Positions 1 to 8,120 of a DNA stretch of 13,274 bases are shown here, one piece after another. The first letter of the stretch is position 1. Every line of letters starts with the position of its first letter. The stretch covers positions 1 to 13,274 of the forward strand of contig JALLAP010001757.1 in the NCBI GenBank assembly GCA_036939355.1. Direction: 5' to 3'. The position numbers and the translations under genes are program-made. Below the pieces are notes generated by a model. It worked only from the letters and a program-made list of their open reading frames with translations. It ran no database searches and was not told the origin of the DNA. This DNA is from Thalassiosira profunda. Its lineage: Eukaryota; Bacillariophyta; Thalassiosirophyceae; Thalassiosirales; Thalassiosiraceae.

Positions 1-1526
1 GCGCGAGGGATGGATGCGCTGGAGGATGCCGCGCGGGTCAAGAGCTTGATCATGAACCTGAAAGAGGAGAGCGAGCTCACCATGTGCACGGACGTGGACC
101 GAAACGACAAGTCTCGGATTTGCGAGCCTGGGTCGGTGAAGGTGATTGGCCGGAGACAGATTGAGATGTACAGTCGGTTGATCCACACTGTCGATCACGT
201 CGAGGGCTATTTGCGTCCAGAGTTTGATGCCCTTGATGCCTTCCTGTGCCATACTTGGGCGGTGACAGTGACTGGCGCGCCAAAGACCTGGGCAATTCAG
301 TTCGTCGAAGACAACGAGCGCTCCCCTAGATGCTGGTATGGCGGGGCGGTGGGTCTTGTGGGCTTTGATGGCAGCATGAATACCGGGCTCACTTTGCGCA
401 CCGTGCGAGTGAAGAATGGCGTTGCAGAGGTTAGGGCAGGAGCAACCCTCTTGTACGATTCAGATCCAGAGGCAGAGGAGATGGAGACCGAATTGAAAGC
501 CTCGGCGATGTTGGATGCAATCGATGCAATCACCGTTGGCGAAGAGGAAGAGGACAGTGTGACACCAGCCCCCGTCAAGGGACCCGGCGAAGGGAAGAGC
601 ATCATACTCGTTGACCACGAGGACTCGTTTGTGCATACGCTGGGCAACTATTTGCGCCAGACGGGTGCAGAAGTGACAACATTGCGCAGCGGACCCTCTG
701 CACTGCGTACAATTCAGCAGCTGGCCGATGAGGGCAAGAAGCCTGACATGGTTGTGCTGTCACCCGGGCCAGGAAACCCTACGGACTTTGAGTTATCCAA
801 GACGATCTCGCTATTGGAAAAGAACGAGATTCCCGGGTTTGGAGTGTGCCTCGGTCTTCAGGGCATGGTGGAGCATTTTGGCGGCGAGCTGGGCGTGCTT
901 GGATACCCCATGCATGGCAAGCCGTCCCCTGTTACACTCACAGAGTCTGGGCAGCACAGCAGCAGGTGAGACACAGAGATTGGGCTCCTTGTGTATCTCT
1001 TCATTCTTTGATTCAACTACTCATCGGCCTTTCTTCACTTCCAGCATATTTAATGGCTTGCCGGAAACATTTGAGGTGGCGAGATAAGCCCGGCGCACGG
1101 GATGACCATACTGAAGAATGCCATGTCGTCCCTGTCGTACGAAAGCAGCGAGGTGAATGGCAATTAGTGAGCATGTCGTGTCACTGGTAGTTGCAGTAAC
1201 ATTAGGTTCTAACGGTAAAGCCTCAAAACAAACACCTCCTGCAGGCGAACGAGCAGGACGTTGTCAACGGGTTCGCTGAGCTTCCAGTGTCGGTATTGAA
1301 ATCGCAGCTGACCGAACGGGGAATGAGTGCCCACGGCACGAAGGCAGAACTCATCACGAAGCTGGCTCTTCTGCAATTGAAGGCGGAAGAGTTTGCCGCG
1401 GGAAAGTTTGACCTCTCCATTTTGACGGTCCCGGAACTGCGAGAACTGAAAACCAGCCTTGGGGTCAAGGGGACCGCGACAAACAAAGCCAGACTCGTCC
1501 AGCTGATTGCAAATTGCCTGGAGTAA
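1..1526 (+). CDS. trpE(G): Fused anthranilate synthase (TrpE-TrpG) with C-terminal tandem SAP domains; 5' partial, internal lesion
   Basis: Catalyses chorismate plus glutamine to anthranilate, the first step of tryptophan synthesis, which is plastidial in diatoms (family knowledge). The 5' end lies outside the window; reading starts at base 1 in the frame of the ATG at 10. Exon A (1-965) carries the C-terminal part of the chorismate-binding domain, with the [14 protein letters not shown] and TVTGAPK motifs in the form typical of proteobacterial TrpE(G) fusions. A linker and the class I glutaminase follow, with DHEDSF, SPGPGNP and the nucleophile loop GVCLGLQ. Exon B (from 1045) continues [13 protein letters not shown]. 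Coding sense resumes one frame over at [12 protein letters not shown] (1087-1152), and the last exon (1245-1526) encodes two SAP-like motifs and ends in TAA. The block between VAR and SPAHG, normally about 45 residues with the HPES catalytic His and Glu, is absent. This may be a real deletion (pseudogene or inactive glutaminase) or a missing assembly segment. Identity is very secure; integrity is doubtful. Confidence 0.9.
966..1044 (+). other. Spliceosomal intron 1 of the anthranilate synthase gene
   Basis: GTGAG donor at 966 and a pyrimidine-rich CACTTCCAG acceptor ending at 1044, 79 nt long. Exon A ends in phase 2 (AG), and joining the C at 1045 gives Ser followed by [13 protein letters not shown], the expected glutaminase sequence. 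Without splicing the frame stops at 967-969. Confidence 0.85.
1084..1088 (+). other. Deletion junction in the glutaminase domain
   Basis: Exon B reads FEVAR and hits TAA at 1085-1087. Recognisable C-terminal glutaminase sequence ([19 protein letters not shown]) resumes at about 1087 in another frame. From the family (for example bacterial TrpG) VAR should be followed by YHSL and, about 40 residues later, by HPES before this C-terminal helix. No bases are available for that block, so splicing cannot supply it. Confidence 0.75.
1153..1244 (+). other. Spliceosomal intron 2, joining the glutaminase to the SAP exon
   Basis: GTGAAT donor at 1153 directly after a Glu codon (phase 0), TTCTAAC branch-point-like motif at 1207-1213, and CTCCTGCAG acceptor ending at 1244; 92 nt. 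The downstream exon is open in the matching phase and has no in-frame ATG before 1323, inside the first SAP motif. The SAP part is therefore best read as the C-terminus of the enzyme and not a separate gene. Confidence 0.8.
1245..1526 (+). other. Terminal exon: two tandem SAP-like (helix-extension-helix) modules
   Basis: The 93-residue tail holds [20 protein letters not shown] followed by [11 protein letters not shown], then [20 protein letters not shown] followed by [14 protein letters not shown]. Each copy shows the SAP pattern: a leucine-rich first helix, a turn with Gly and a small polar residue, then K-x-x-L-[IV]-x-x-[IL] in the second helix. SAP domains usually bind DNA or RNA in chromatin and RNA-processing proteins. 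Their use on a tryptophan enzyme is inferred from the exon join, and their function here is unknown. Confidence 0.75.
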
Positions 1527-1568
1527 AGAACCGTTATCTTGCGCTGCCTGTAAGCACCATCCCACAAA

Positions 1569-1961
1569 TCATCTGCTCATCTTCTCTTCGAGCTTTTGCA
1601 CCAGGCAATCCTTTATGCGACGTCGCGCCTCCACCTCTGCCGCAGTCAGCGCTGTTTCGCCAGTTGCATTTGCATCGTTTCCAGCGTTGTGGCCACAGCT
1701 GATATTGCTTTGGTCCAAGAACATCCCAACGATGCCCCCCTCCCGCCCATCGCAATGTTCCGGCGCCGGAGGCATGGTCGTCACAAGCCACGACGATGGA
1801 TCCATCGCTGATCCTCCTTTGCCCGATGCAGATGGGTTGGTCCGCATCGTCGCCTCGACGACGCGCCTCCAATCCTCAATGGGCAGCGCCGCCTTCTCCT
1901 TCTCCTTGGCCGCCTGCTGGGCGAAGAAGGCCGCGGCCAAATCGTCCGGGTCGACGTCCAT
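1569..1961 (-). CDS. Small hypothetical protein (130 aa)
   Basis: Complete ATG-to-TGA frame, not recognised. The start at 1961 is chosen because it opens the frame with an acidic, helix-prone N-terminus (MDVDPDDLAAAFFAQQAAKE) and has CTGCAAAT abutting the ATG, as near other starts here. Residues 10-40 are Ala/Glu/Lys rich and likely helical, and residues 105-130 (LTAAEVEARRRIKDCL and so on) form a second charged helix. The middle is Gly/Ser/Pro rich and probably disordered. There is no signal peptide or membrane segment. It converges on the anthranilate synthase gene with only 43 bp between stops. The alternative is a chance frame, but gene-like spacing and the non-random helical ends favour a real gene. 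The coding density of overlapping frames in this GC-rich stretch keeps confidence moderate. Confidence 0.55.
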   Translation of the reverse strand: MDVDPDDLAAAFFAQQAAKEKEKAALPIEDWRRVVEATMRTNPSASGKGGSAMDPSSWLVTTMPPAPEHCDGREGGIVGMFLDQSNISCGHNAGNDANATGETALTAAEVEARRRIKDCLVQKLEEKMSR

Positions 1962-2385
1962 ATTTGCAGAAAGATATCAAATGATGTGCACCCGCCCGCC
2001 CACGCCAAGCCCCCACCGCACCCCCGACCTACCCCTGGATGAAATCCTGCCTTCGACCAAAGGTAATAAAGGCTTTCTATGTATCATACCGCAGGAATCA
2101 GGAATACCAATCTAGTACGGTTCAAGTGCAAATAGAGTGTGTACGATACGTACAGGCAAGGCGAAGCTTAAAGTTGCAGCGTCAAATTGCTCCAACAGAA
2201 GCACACACGGTGTTGTCCGTTGCACTCAACACCACTCAACATCACCTCATCACCTTGGCTCGCTCCGCTGGCCGGCGCCGGTCCCGCCCGCCTCTGTCAT
2301 CGCAGCCCTCCTACGCGCGTTGTGGGCAATTGCAATCAGCCGCTCCTCGCCCTCCGTCGTCGTCGCGGCTCTCCAGTTTGCAACG
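1962..2385. promoter_or_regulatory. Divergent intergenic region between the small protein gene and the TLC gene
   Basis: This 424-bp gap must hold the 5' ends of both divergent genes. It has CTGCAAAT touching the minus-strand ATG at its left edge and TTTGCAA 3 bp before the plus-strand ATG at its right edge. It also has AT-richer DNA around 2060-2140 and a short perfect inverted repeat at 2140-2154. No convincing TATA box or RNA gene was seen. The plus frame stays open from 2137, but that part reads as low-quality Ser/Thr/His-rich sequence and is treated as 5' UTR or promoter. Confidence 0.5.
2140..2154. repeat. Short inverted repeat TGTACG-ATA-CGTACA
   Basis: Perfect 6-bp arms around a 3-bp spacer, about 230 bp before the TLC gene ATG. 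It could be a dimer-type transcription-factor site. Short palindromes arise by chance, so this is a weak call. Confidence 0.35.
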
Positions 2386-3306
2386 ATGTCGATACCCGCG
2401 GGCAATTCCAAGGAGGCGGCCGTCTCCCCCCTGCGGCCCATCCGCCACAAGGCCGCCGCCCGCGGCGGCCGGTCTACACCGCAGCGCCAACGGTCGTTCT
2501 CGGCTCCCGCGGTGAGCCCCTTGGTCAGCCCCTCCAGGGCCTCCCTCCTCGTCGAGGAGCATTACCGGCTCGATCCCGACGACCGGGCGCTCCTTCCCGG
2601 CCTTCCGGTCAACGACGATGACGATGCGAGAGAGCTGCACGACTTTTTCAACCTCATCGCCCTGGTGCCGGTGGTGGTTCTGAATGGGTTGAATTGGGAT
2701 TTTGACGAGCTTCTGGATTGGGACAGCAACAAGAGTTTGCAGCAATGTTGGACGGGGGAGTGGTTCCCTCTGTTCTTTGCCGTCACCGTTGGTTACTTCT
2801 TGGCGGATTTGCTGTGGGTCTGCATCGTGCCGCATTGTGTCAAATCGCCCGGCGTCATCGTCCAGCATCACATTGCAACCCTCCTGTACCTAATCATTCC
2901 ATACCGGTTCGAAGAGGAAGGATGGTTAATGGGTGCGTGCCTCAGCGTGGAAGTGAACACATGGCTTCTGATCGCGCGGCGGGTGTTCAACAAACAGGGC
3001 TTCGGGCCGTGGGTGTGGGAGTTTGGTTCGTTCTCTCTGCGGATCAAGCTCATTTCGGTGCTCTTCTACATCACTTGGGTAGCGATACGGTGTTTCTTTT
3101 ACCCCACGATACTGCAATTGCTGTGGACGTTGTGGCTCGAGCAGTGGAGGAGGACGGGAGTGGTGTTCTACACGCGCTATTCAGTTGCCTTGGTGTTGCA
3201 TTCCGTCTTCAACACATTGAACGCCAAGTGGACGTTCGATCTGTTCAGAGGCAAATGGAGGGCGCTGAGGAATAGGCAAGTTGCGAAGGTGGAGAAGGGA
3301 CTTTAG
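2386..3306 (+). CDS. TLC-domain (TRAM/LAG1/CLN8) multipass membrane protein
   Basis: A 306-residue protein. Residues 1-60 are basic and Ser/Pro rich, likely cytosolic and disordered. Membrane segments are likely at about 87-103, 126-149, 163-174, 180-199, 219-251 and 262-279. The TLC signature is visible as the His pair in VQHHIATLLYLIIPYRFEEE (H161-H162) and, about 27 residues on, the acidic helix SVEVNTWLLIARRVFN. The tail is basic (FRGKWRALRNRQVAKVEK), consistent with a cytosolic end. The single compact TLC domain resembles the TLCD/TMEM56 group more than ceramide synthases, whose Lag1 motif is longer and is not seen. The group acts in ER or plasma-membrane lipid handling; the substrate cannot be told. 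Start choice: ATG at 2386 with TTTGCAA just before it. The frame is open back to 2137 but that part has no protein-like features. No intron is evident. Confidence 0.85.
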   Translation: MSIPAGNSKEAAVSPLRPIRHKAAARGGRSTPQRQRSFSAPAVSPLVSPSRASLLVEEHYRLDPDDRALLPGLPVNDDDDARELHDFFNLIALVPVVVLNGLNWDFDELLDWDSNKSLQQCWTGEWFPLFFAVTVGYFLADLLWVCIVPHCVKSPGVIVQHHIATLLYLIIPYRFEEEGWLMGACLSVEVNTWLLIARRVFNKQGFGPWVWEFGSFSLRIKLISVLFYITWVAIRCFFYPTILQLLWTLWLEQWRRTGVVFYTRYSVALVLHSVFNTLNAKWTFDLFRGKWRALRNRQVAKVEKGL

Positions 3307-3535
3307 CATAGAAGTGCATGTTTGAGAGGACGCGGGGGCCATGTGAGGAGCGAAAAGTAGTGACGATCGGCAGGGATGTAGGCTTCGCTCGCCGGACTGA
3401 GCAGTGTAACATTGATAGAATCTAGGATTTATTGTACAATGTAAGCTGATCCTTTCTTAGACCATACAAACAGTGACGGAGGCACAAACAAATGAATCAT
3501 GTAGATTGATAGCCTGGATGCCATTGCTCTCTTCA
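3307..3535. other. Convergent 3' intergenic region
   Basis: 229 bp between the TLC stop and the stop of the minus-strand repeat-protein gene, so it holds two 3' UTRs. It is AT richer than the flanking genes (around 3410-3500) and contains TTGTACAA. No RNA gene or clear polyadenylation signal could be identified. Confidence 0.4.
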
Positions 3536-6500
3536 TCATAATAATGGCGACTCATCATTGGTCGTGAAAACAATATTGTCGACCCAGATCTGGCCTGTAC
3601 GTCCCGGTGGCGAGGGTAGCGTCGAGAGGACCTCGTCGGGAAGACCTCCAGGATTTCCGATCATCTGGAAGGTCACTTTTCTCTTGCCCGGCTGTATGTC
3701 CACTTCCGCTTCAACCCAATCATCCAGCACAGACGCGTACGTCAGGACAGAGATGTCATCGACAAGGACGTTTGCGATCTCGAAGGGCCCCTCAATGAGT
3801 GGGAGCACGCTAAAGGTCAGGGCTCCGCCCTGCTCGGTGATGATATCAATGCTCAGCTCAGCCATACCAGTGCCTTCTACCTCGATATCCTCAGAAGAGA
3901 TCGAAGCCGAATAGGTTCCCTCGGATGCATTCGAATCCGTTATTGCCCACACGCCATCACCACTGAATGCCCATGGATTGGCAGTGAAATCTCCAGTCTC
4001 CCAAGTCTCTGTGAAGCTTGCAGTGCTCGGCAACAGCGCCACGTTGTCTATCCAGGCCTCTCCCGTCCGGAATGGAGGCTCGGGCAAGTTCTCAAGTATT
4101 TCTGGGGGGACGCCGCTTGGGTTGTTCGTCAGACGCCACGAGACCACGTGTGGTCCTGCTGACAATATCGCACCGGCTTGAGTCCATGTCTCGTCATCAG
4201 TCAATAGCGACGTGAGGAACTCCCCATCCACGCGGAGCTCAAAGTTCTCAAAGGGCATCGACACCGGAGCGTAGAAGTAGAATTGAAGGAACGATGCCTC
4301 GTCGAGGTCGACATCGAGGTTGAGCTCCGAGAACTCTCCTTGAAAAGCAATGTCTTCAGTCTTGATGTGCGCCGAGTATGTTCCCTCAAAGGGATTGGTG
4401 TCGTCAACTGCCCATGCCTCTTCGCCGGCAATCTCCCATTCCAGCCCTGTGAAGTCTCCAGTCTCAAAGCCGTCGAAAAACTCGGCGTCTAGAGGAGGAG
4501 CTGGCTCCCCTCCCTCGGGAGGAGATGGCTCTCCTCCTTCCGTCGGGATCTTGCTCGGGACATAAGTTGGGTAGTACGAGGGTGCGTTCGTAGGCGACGA
4601 AGCACCAGGCGCTGGAGGCTCTACGCCGGATGGCTTCGTTGTAGGAGCAGGCTCAGGTGCATCACCTGCGCCAGTGGGCAGGAAGTACACGTCGTCGATG
4701 AACACCGCTCCAATACGGTCCGGTGGCACGGGAGGCAAGAATTCGAGGCCTTCAATCGGACTCCACTTGTAGGAGAATACGATGGTATGCGCCCCGGGGC
4801 TGAGCTCGATCCGCTGTTGCTCAAACTCGGTCATCATTTCCAGTCGCCCTCTCTGGATCCCATCGACGTAGTAAACAAAGTCATCGAAGGGAATGTTGAC
4901 GCCAGCCAGAACGGAGAAGAGGAGCGCGCCCGAGTCCCAGGACGGATTGGTGACGAGGGTGACGTTGGACGTCTTGGCCGTGGTGTCCTCGGGGTCGAAG
5001 AAGTCTGGACTCTTGATGGAGTAGACGCCGCTGTTGGCCCTCTCCGACGTGAGCTCCCACAGTCCATCTCCCTCTGTGGTCCACTCCGGATCGCCCTCAG
5101 GAAAAGTTCCCTGTTCAAAGCCATCATACCACTCTGCGCCTGGAGGGATTGTGGTAGGAGCGATGGTGGTAGGGGCTGGCACAGGCGTCGGCACGACAAT
5201 GGTCGCCGTTGGAAAGCTCGTGGCAGGCTCCGGAGCTGGAGAGCCTGGCGCGTCTGTGGGCGGAAGTTCTGCCCCCTCTGGCAGGAAGTAGACGTCGTCA
5301 ATGAACGCGGCGCCAATCCGTCCCGGCATTTCGGGGGGGAACACTTCGACGCCTGCAGGATTGTACTTGTACGAGAAGACAACAGTGTGTGGACCCGGTG
5401 AAAGCATGAGCTGCTGCTGCTCGAACGCCTGCATGTTGTTGAGGCTGCTCCGCAGGACGCCGTCTACGATCACCTGCAGATCGTCGAAGGGCATCTCCAC
5501 CCCGGCGAGGGCCGAGAAGACGAGGGCGCCAGCGTCCCAGTTGGGGTTGGTCATGAGCGTCACGTTGGATGTCTTGGGCGTGAGGTCGTCGGGGTCGAAG
5601 AAATCGGGACTTCGGATAGAGTAGACGCCGCTTTCGGCTCGTTCGGTGGTGAGTTCCCACGGTGCATCGCCTTCAGTGGTCCATTCAGGGTCGGCTGGGA
5701 AGGTTCCCTGCTCAAAGCCATCATACCACTCTGCGCCTGGAGGGATTGTGGTAGGAGCGATGGTAGTAGGGACCGCAGGCGCTGGCGCTGGCGTCGTTGG
5801 CGTGGGAACGAGAGGGGCAGGGATCGAAGGGGCTGTGGTCGGCGCTGGGAGGGCCGCAGGAGTTGATGGCGCCCCGGAAGCAGGCGCTCCGACAGGAGCC
5901 AACGTCGCGCCCAACTGCAGCACGTAGACATCGTCCAAGAACGCTGCGCCAATCCTTCCCGGAGGCATGGGTGGCAGCGCCGGCAACGGCGCCGGGTTGA
6001 ATTTGTAGCTCCACGTTACGTTGTGGGGACCTGGCCCCAACGGAATGAACTGTCGCTCGAAGTCCTCAGAGAGCATGCCCAAATCACCCATCATGTTCCC
6101 ATCGATGTAAATCCAGAGCGCGTCCACCGGCATGGCCGTGCCCGCAAGGACAGAGAAGACCAATGTGCCCCCCTCGAAGTCCGGATCGGTCAAAGCGAGA
6201 GTAACGTTCGACGTCTTGGGCGTCACGTCGGTGAGATCGAAGACGGGGCTCTGAATGGAGTACTTGCCGCTGTTGGCGCGGTCGGTCGTGAGAATCCACG
6301 TGCCTTCCTCGCCAGTGGTGGTCCATTCGGGATCGTCTGGGAACGTGCCCTGCTCGAAGCCGTCGTAGTACACTGCGCCGGGAGGGACGGAGGTTGGCGC
6401 TACGGAAGAACCAGAATCGGGAGGCAGAGTGCTCGGGGGTACCTCGGTGCCAACGGTGGTTGTCTCGACAGGAGGAGGAACCTCTGTGCCAGCGGTGGTG

Positions 6501-8120
6501 GCGGTAGTATCATCTGGAGGAGCCGTCGTGCCTGGTGTGGTGGCAGTGGCCGTGGTGGTGCTTGTAAGGCTGTCCTCCGTCTCAGCCTCGCTCGACGCGG
6601 CTGTGGGAGAAGTCGTTGGGCTTGGGGTTCCTTCAATCATCGCCGGGGGCATGGTCACGGGCATTACAGGAGCCAGGGTCGGGCTCTTCGTCTCGGCGGG
6701 GGTGCTTTCGATGACCGGAGAGCCGGTGGTCCCCGGTGTGGACACGGCGGGCTTCTCGCTCGGCATGGGCGTGGGCGGCCACTCCATCGCAGGCTTCGTG
6801 GTCGGACCGGGCACGCTCGGCAGGGAAGGTGCCTTGGACGCCTTGGTGCCGGTAGGAGGCGCAGGCGCGTCCCCTGACATGTCAATCGCCAGACTAGTCC
6901 CCTCTGCGGCCGAAATCGTGACCTGGCACGGCTCGACTACGACGTTGGCCACCTCGGCGTAGATGCAAAAGATGGTGGTGAGCTCGCCGCTCTCGGCCTT
7001 TTCTTCCAGCGTCTCGAAGGTCTCGTCGAAGATCGTCGAGGCGAGGACGAGGGCGTCCGTGGTGCTGCATCCCGGACAGGGTTTGGTTACCATACAGGTG
7101 AAGAGGACGTCGGAGCTCGGGGAGTCGTCCGAGGCGAGCTCGAGGCCCTCCTGGCGGTTGAACATGTTGCCCTCCACAGGAACGTCTCCGATGCTCGTCA
7201 CGTGGCACTCAAAGCCCTCTTCTAGCACAGTAAGAATGGTCTTCTCGAACACCCCAGCAAGTGCGACCATCTCATCTGTTCCACTTTCAGGCACGTCGAG
7301 GTTGTGCGCCACGAGCATGCCTTCCATTGTAATGTCTACTCTCTGAAGGTCCGGATCCGGGCTTCCTCCTGGAGTCGGCGCGACAGGTGTGGGCGCCGGC
7401 TTGGGGGTCGGCGGGGGCGGAAGCCGTGGCTTGGGCGGAACATACACCGTCTTGCTCGATTTGGACTTCGCTGACTTGTTGGACTTGCTCCCGCCCTTCC
7501 AGAGAATCTGCTGGGGGNACCGTCTTGCTCGATTTGGACTTCGCTGACTTGTTGGACTTGCTCCCGCCCTTCCAGAGAATCTGCTGGGGGTACTGCGGAG
7601 GCTTCTGCCACGGAGATGGGCCCTGCCACGTCTTGGAATGCTTCCCCGACTTGCCCAGGCGGCGCATTTGGATGATGGAGGAGCTGGAGCTGGTGCTGGT
7701 CATCTCGTTTTCAAAGGCATCCCCGCCCGCGGCCCTAGGATACCCTCCCGGCTCAGACGCCTCCTGGCTCACTTCGAGGCAAGCGTCCGGAGCCTCGGCA
7801 AAATGGGCCACGCAGCAGGCGAAGAGATCGCGAAAGAGGTAGCCGTTCTCATCATTGTCGCTCGCCCACGCCACTAGGCTGTCGCTCTGCCCGCGACGGC
7901 ACCCTCCCAGCGCAGCATCGGGGTAGTGGAACGCCGCTGCCTCCGATGTTGCCCGGGAACCCGAGGAGGCTCGCAGGTTGCCGCCGCCAGCCTTTTTGGC
8001 CTTTTTCGACAGCGGGCTGAGCTGCCGCCGCCGAGCCTTGTCTGCGTGTGCTGACGGGGCTGCGGATAGGAGCAGCAGGGCGGATGCCAGCAGCGGCACC
8101 GCCCGGAGGAGCGGCGTCAT
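3536..8120 (-). CDS. Large secreted modular protein with five MAM/jelly-roll-like repeats, split by an assembly gap
   Basis: The frame from ATG 8120 is broken only at the N at 7518. Removing the N, with or without one copy of the flanking 72-bp duplication, rejoins it to the long frame ending at 3536, giving 1503 residues with one copy. Order of parts: signal peptide 1-26 (MTPLLRAVPLLASALLLLSA...AHA); a Cys module at about 63-115 (FHYPDAALGGC...CCVAHF...C; C74, C102-C103, C114), a type common in diatom secreted proteins; Lys/Ser clusters near 155-163 and 184-200; a Pro-rich hinge; a six-Cys domain at about 234-383; a mucin-like Pro/Thr/Ser stretch to about 559; then five beta-sandwich-like repeats at about 560-711, 774-923, 973-1123, 1190-1339 and 1345-1497. 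Each repeat opens with DGFE(Q/T)G.F and closes with an IDDVY or IDNV strand. No membrane segment or GPI tail is seen at the C-terminus. It is probably a cell-surface or wall protein; ligand unknown. Confidence 0.85.
3560..6370 (-). repeat. Five tandem copies of a ~150-residue extracellular domain
   Basis: Copy starts lie at about 6370, 5728, 5131, 4480 and 4015. Copies 1-3 open with (Y/W)YDGFEQGTFP and share SNVTL (N-glycosylation sequon), a LVFS.LAG core, SPGPH..VFSYK and PGRIGAAFIDDVY; they are spaced by Pro/Thr linkers. Copies 4 and 5 open FFDGFETGDF and FTETWETGDF, are nearly contiguous and more divergent. The layout resembles MAM or carbohydrate-binding jelly-roll domains; the fold is inferred from the pattern. 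Confidence 0.75.
5115..5764 (-). repeat. 53-bp identical segment shared by repeat copies 2 and 3
   Basis: 5115-5167 and 5712-5764 are identical base for base and encode the end of the linker plus the start of the repeat (TTIAPTTIPPGAEWYDGF). The rest of the two copies differs at many positions, so the identity points to recent duplication or gene conversion confined to this segment. Confidence 0.8.
7446..7590. repeat. Exact 72-bp direct duplication around a single N (scaffold gap)
   Basis: 7446-7517 and 7519-7590 are identical and the only ambiguous base of the window (7518) lies exactly between them. This is what results when two overlapping contig ends are placed side by side with a minimal gap. 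Since 72 is 24 codons, the reading frame is intact with either one or two copies, and only the N causes the apparent frameshift. The unit encodes the second Lys/Ser cluster of the secreted protein. Confidence 0.85.

Noticed and set aside
1507..2115. 202-residue plus-strand frame overlapping the small minus gene
   Set aside because: Opposite-strand shadow in GC-rich DNA; low-complexity Ser/Pro sequence, no natural ATG start, and it overlaps the 3' end of the anthranilate synthase gene.
2110..2160. Possible tRNA B-box-like GGTTCAAGTGC
   Set aside because: No matching A box, acceptor stem or cloverleaf around it.
2137..2385. Upstream extension of the TLC frame by 83 residues
   Set aside because: The extension starts at a GTG, is Ser/His/Thr rich without targeting features, and the ATG at 2386 has the start-proximal TTTGCAA.
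4787..5401. Plus-strand frames of 200-280 residues opposite the repeat protein (also 6023-6877 and 6429-6962)
   Set aside because: Gly/Arg/Val-rich antisense images of the Pro/Thr-rich repeats and linkers, recurring with the repeat period.
7287..7517. C-terminal half of the minus frame from 8120 beyond the N, as a separate protein ending
   Set aside because: It is the out-of-frame reading of the Pro-rich hinge caused by the N; the correct frame continues into the long repeat protein.
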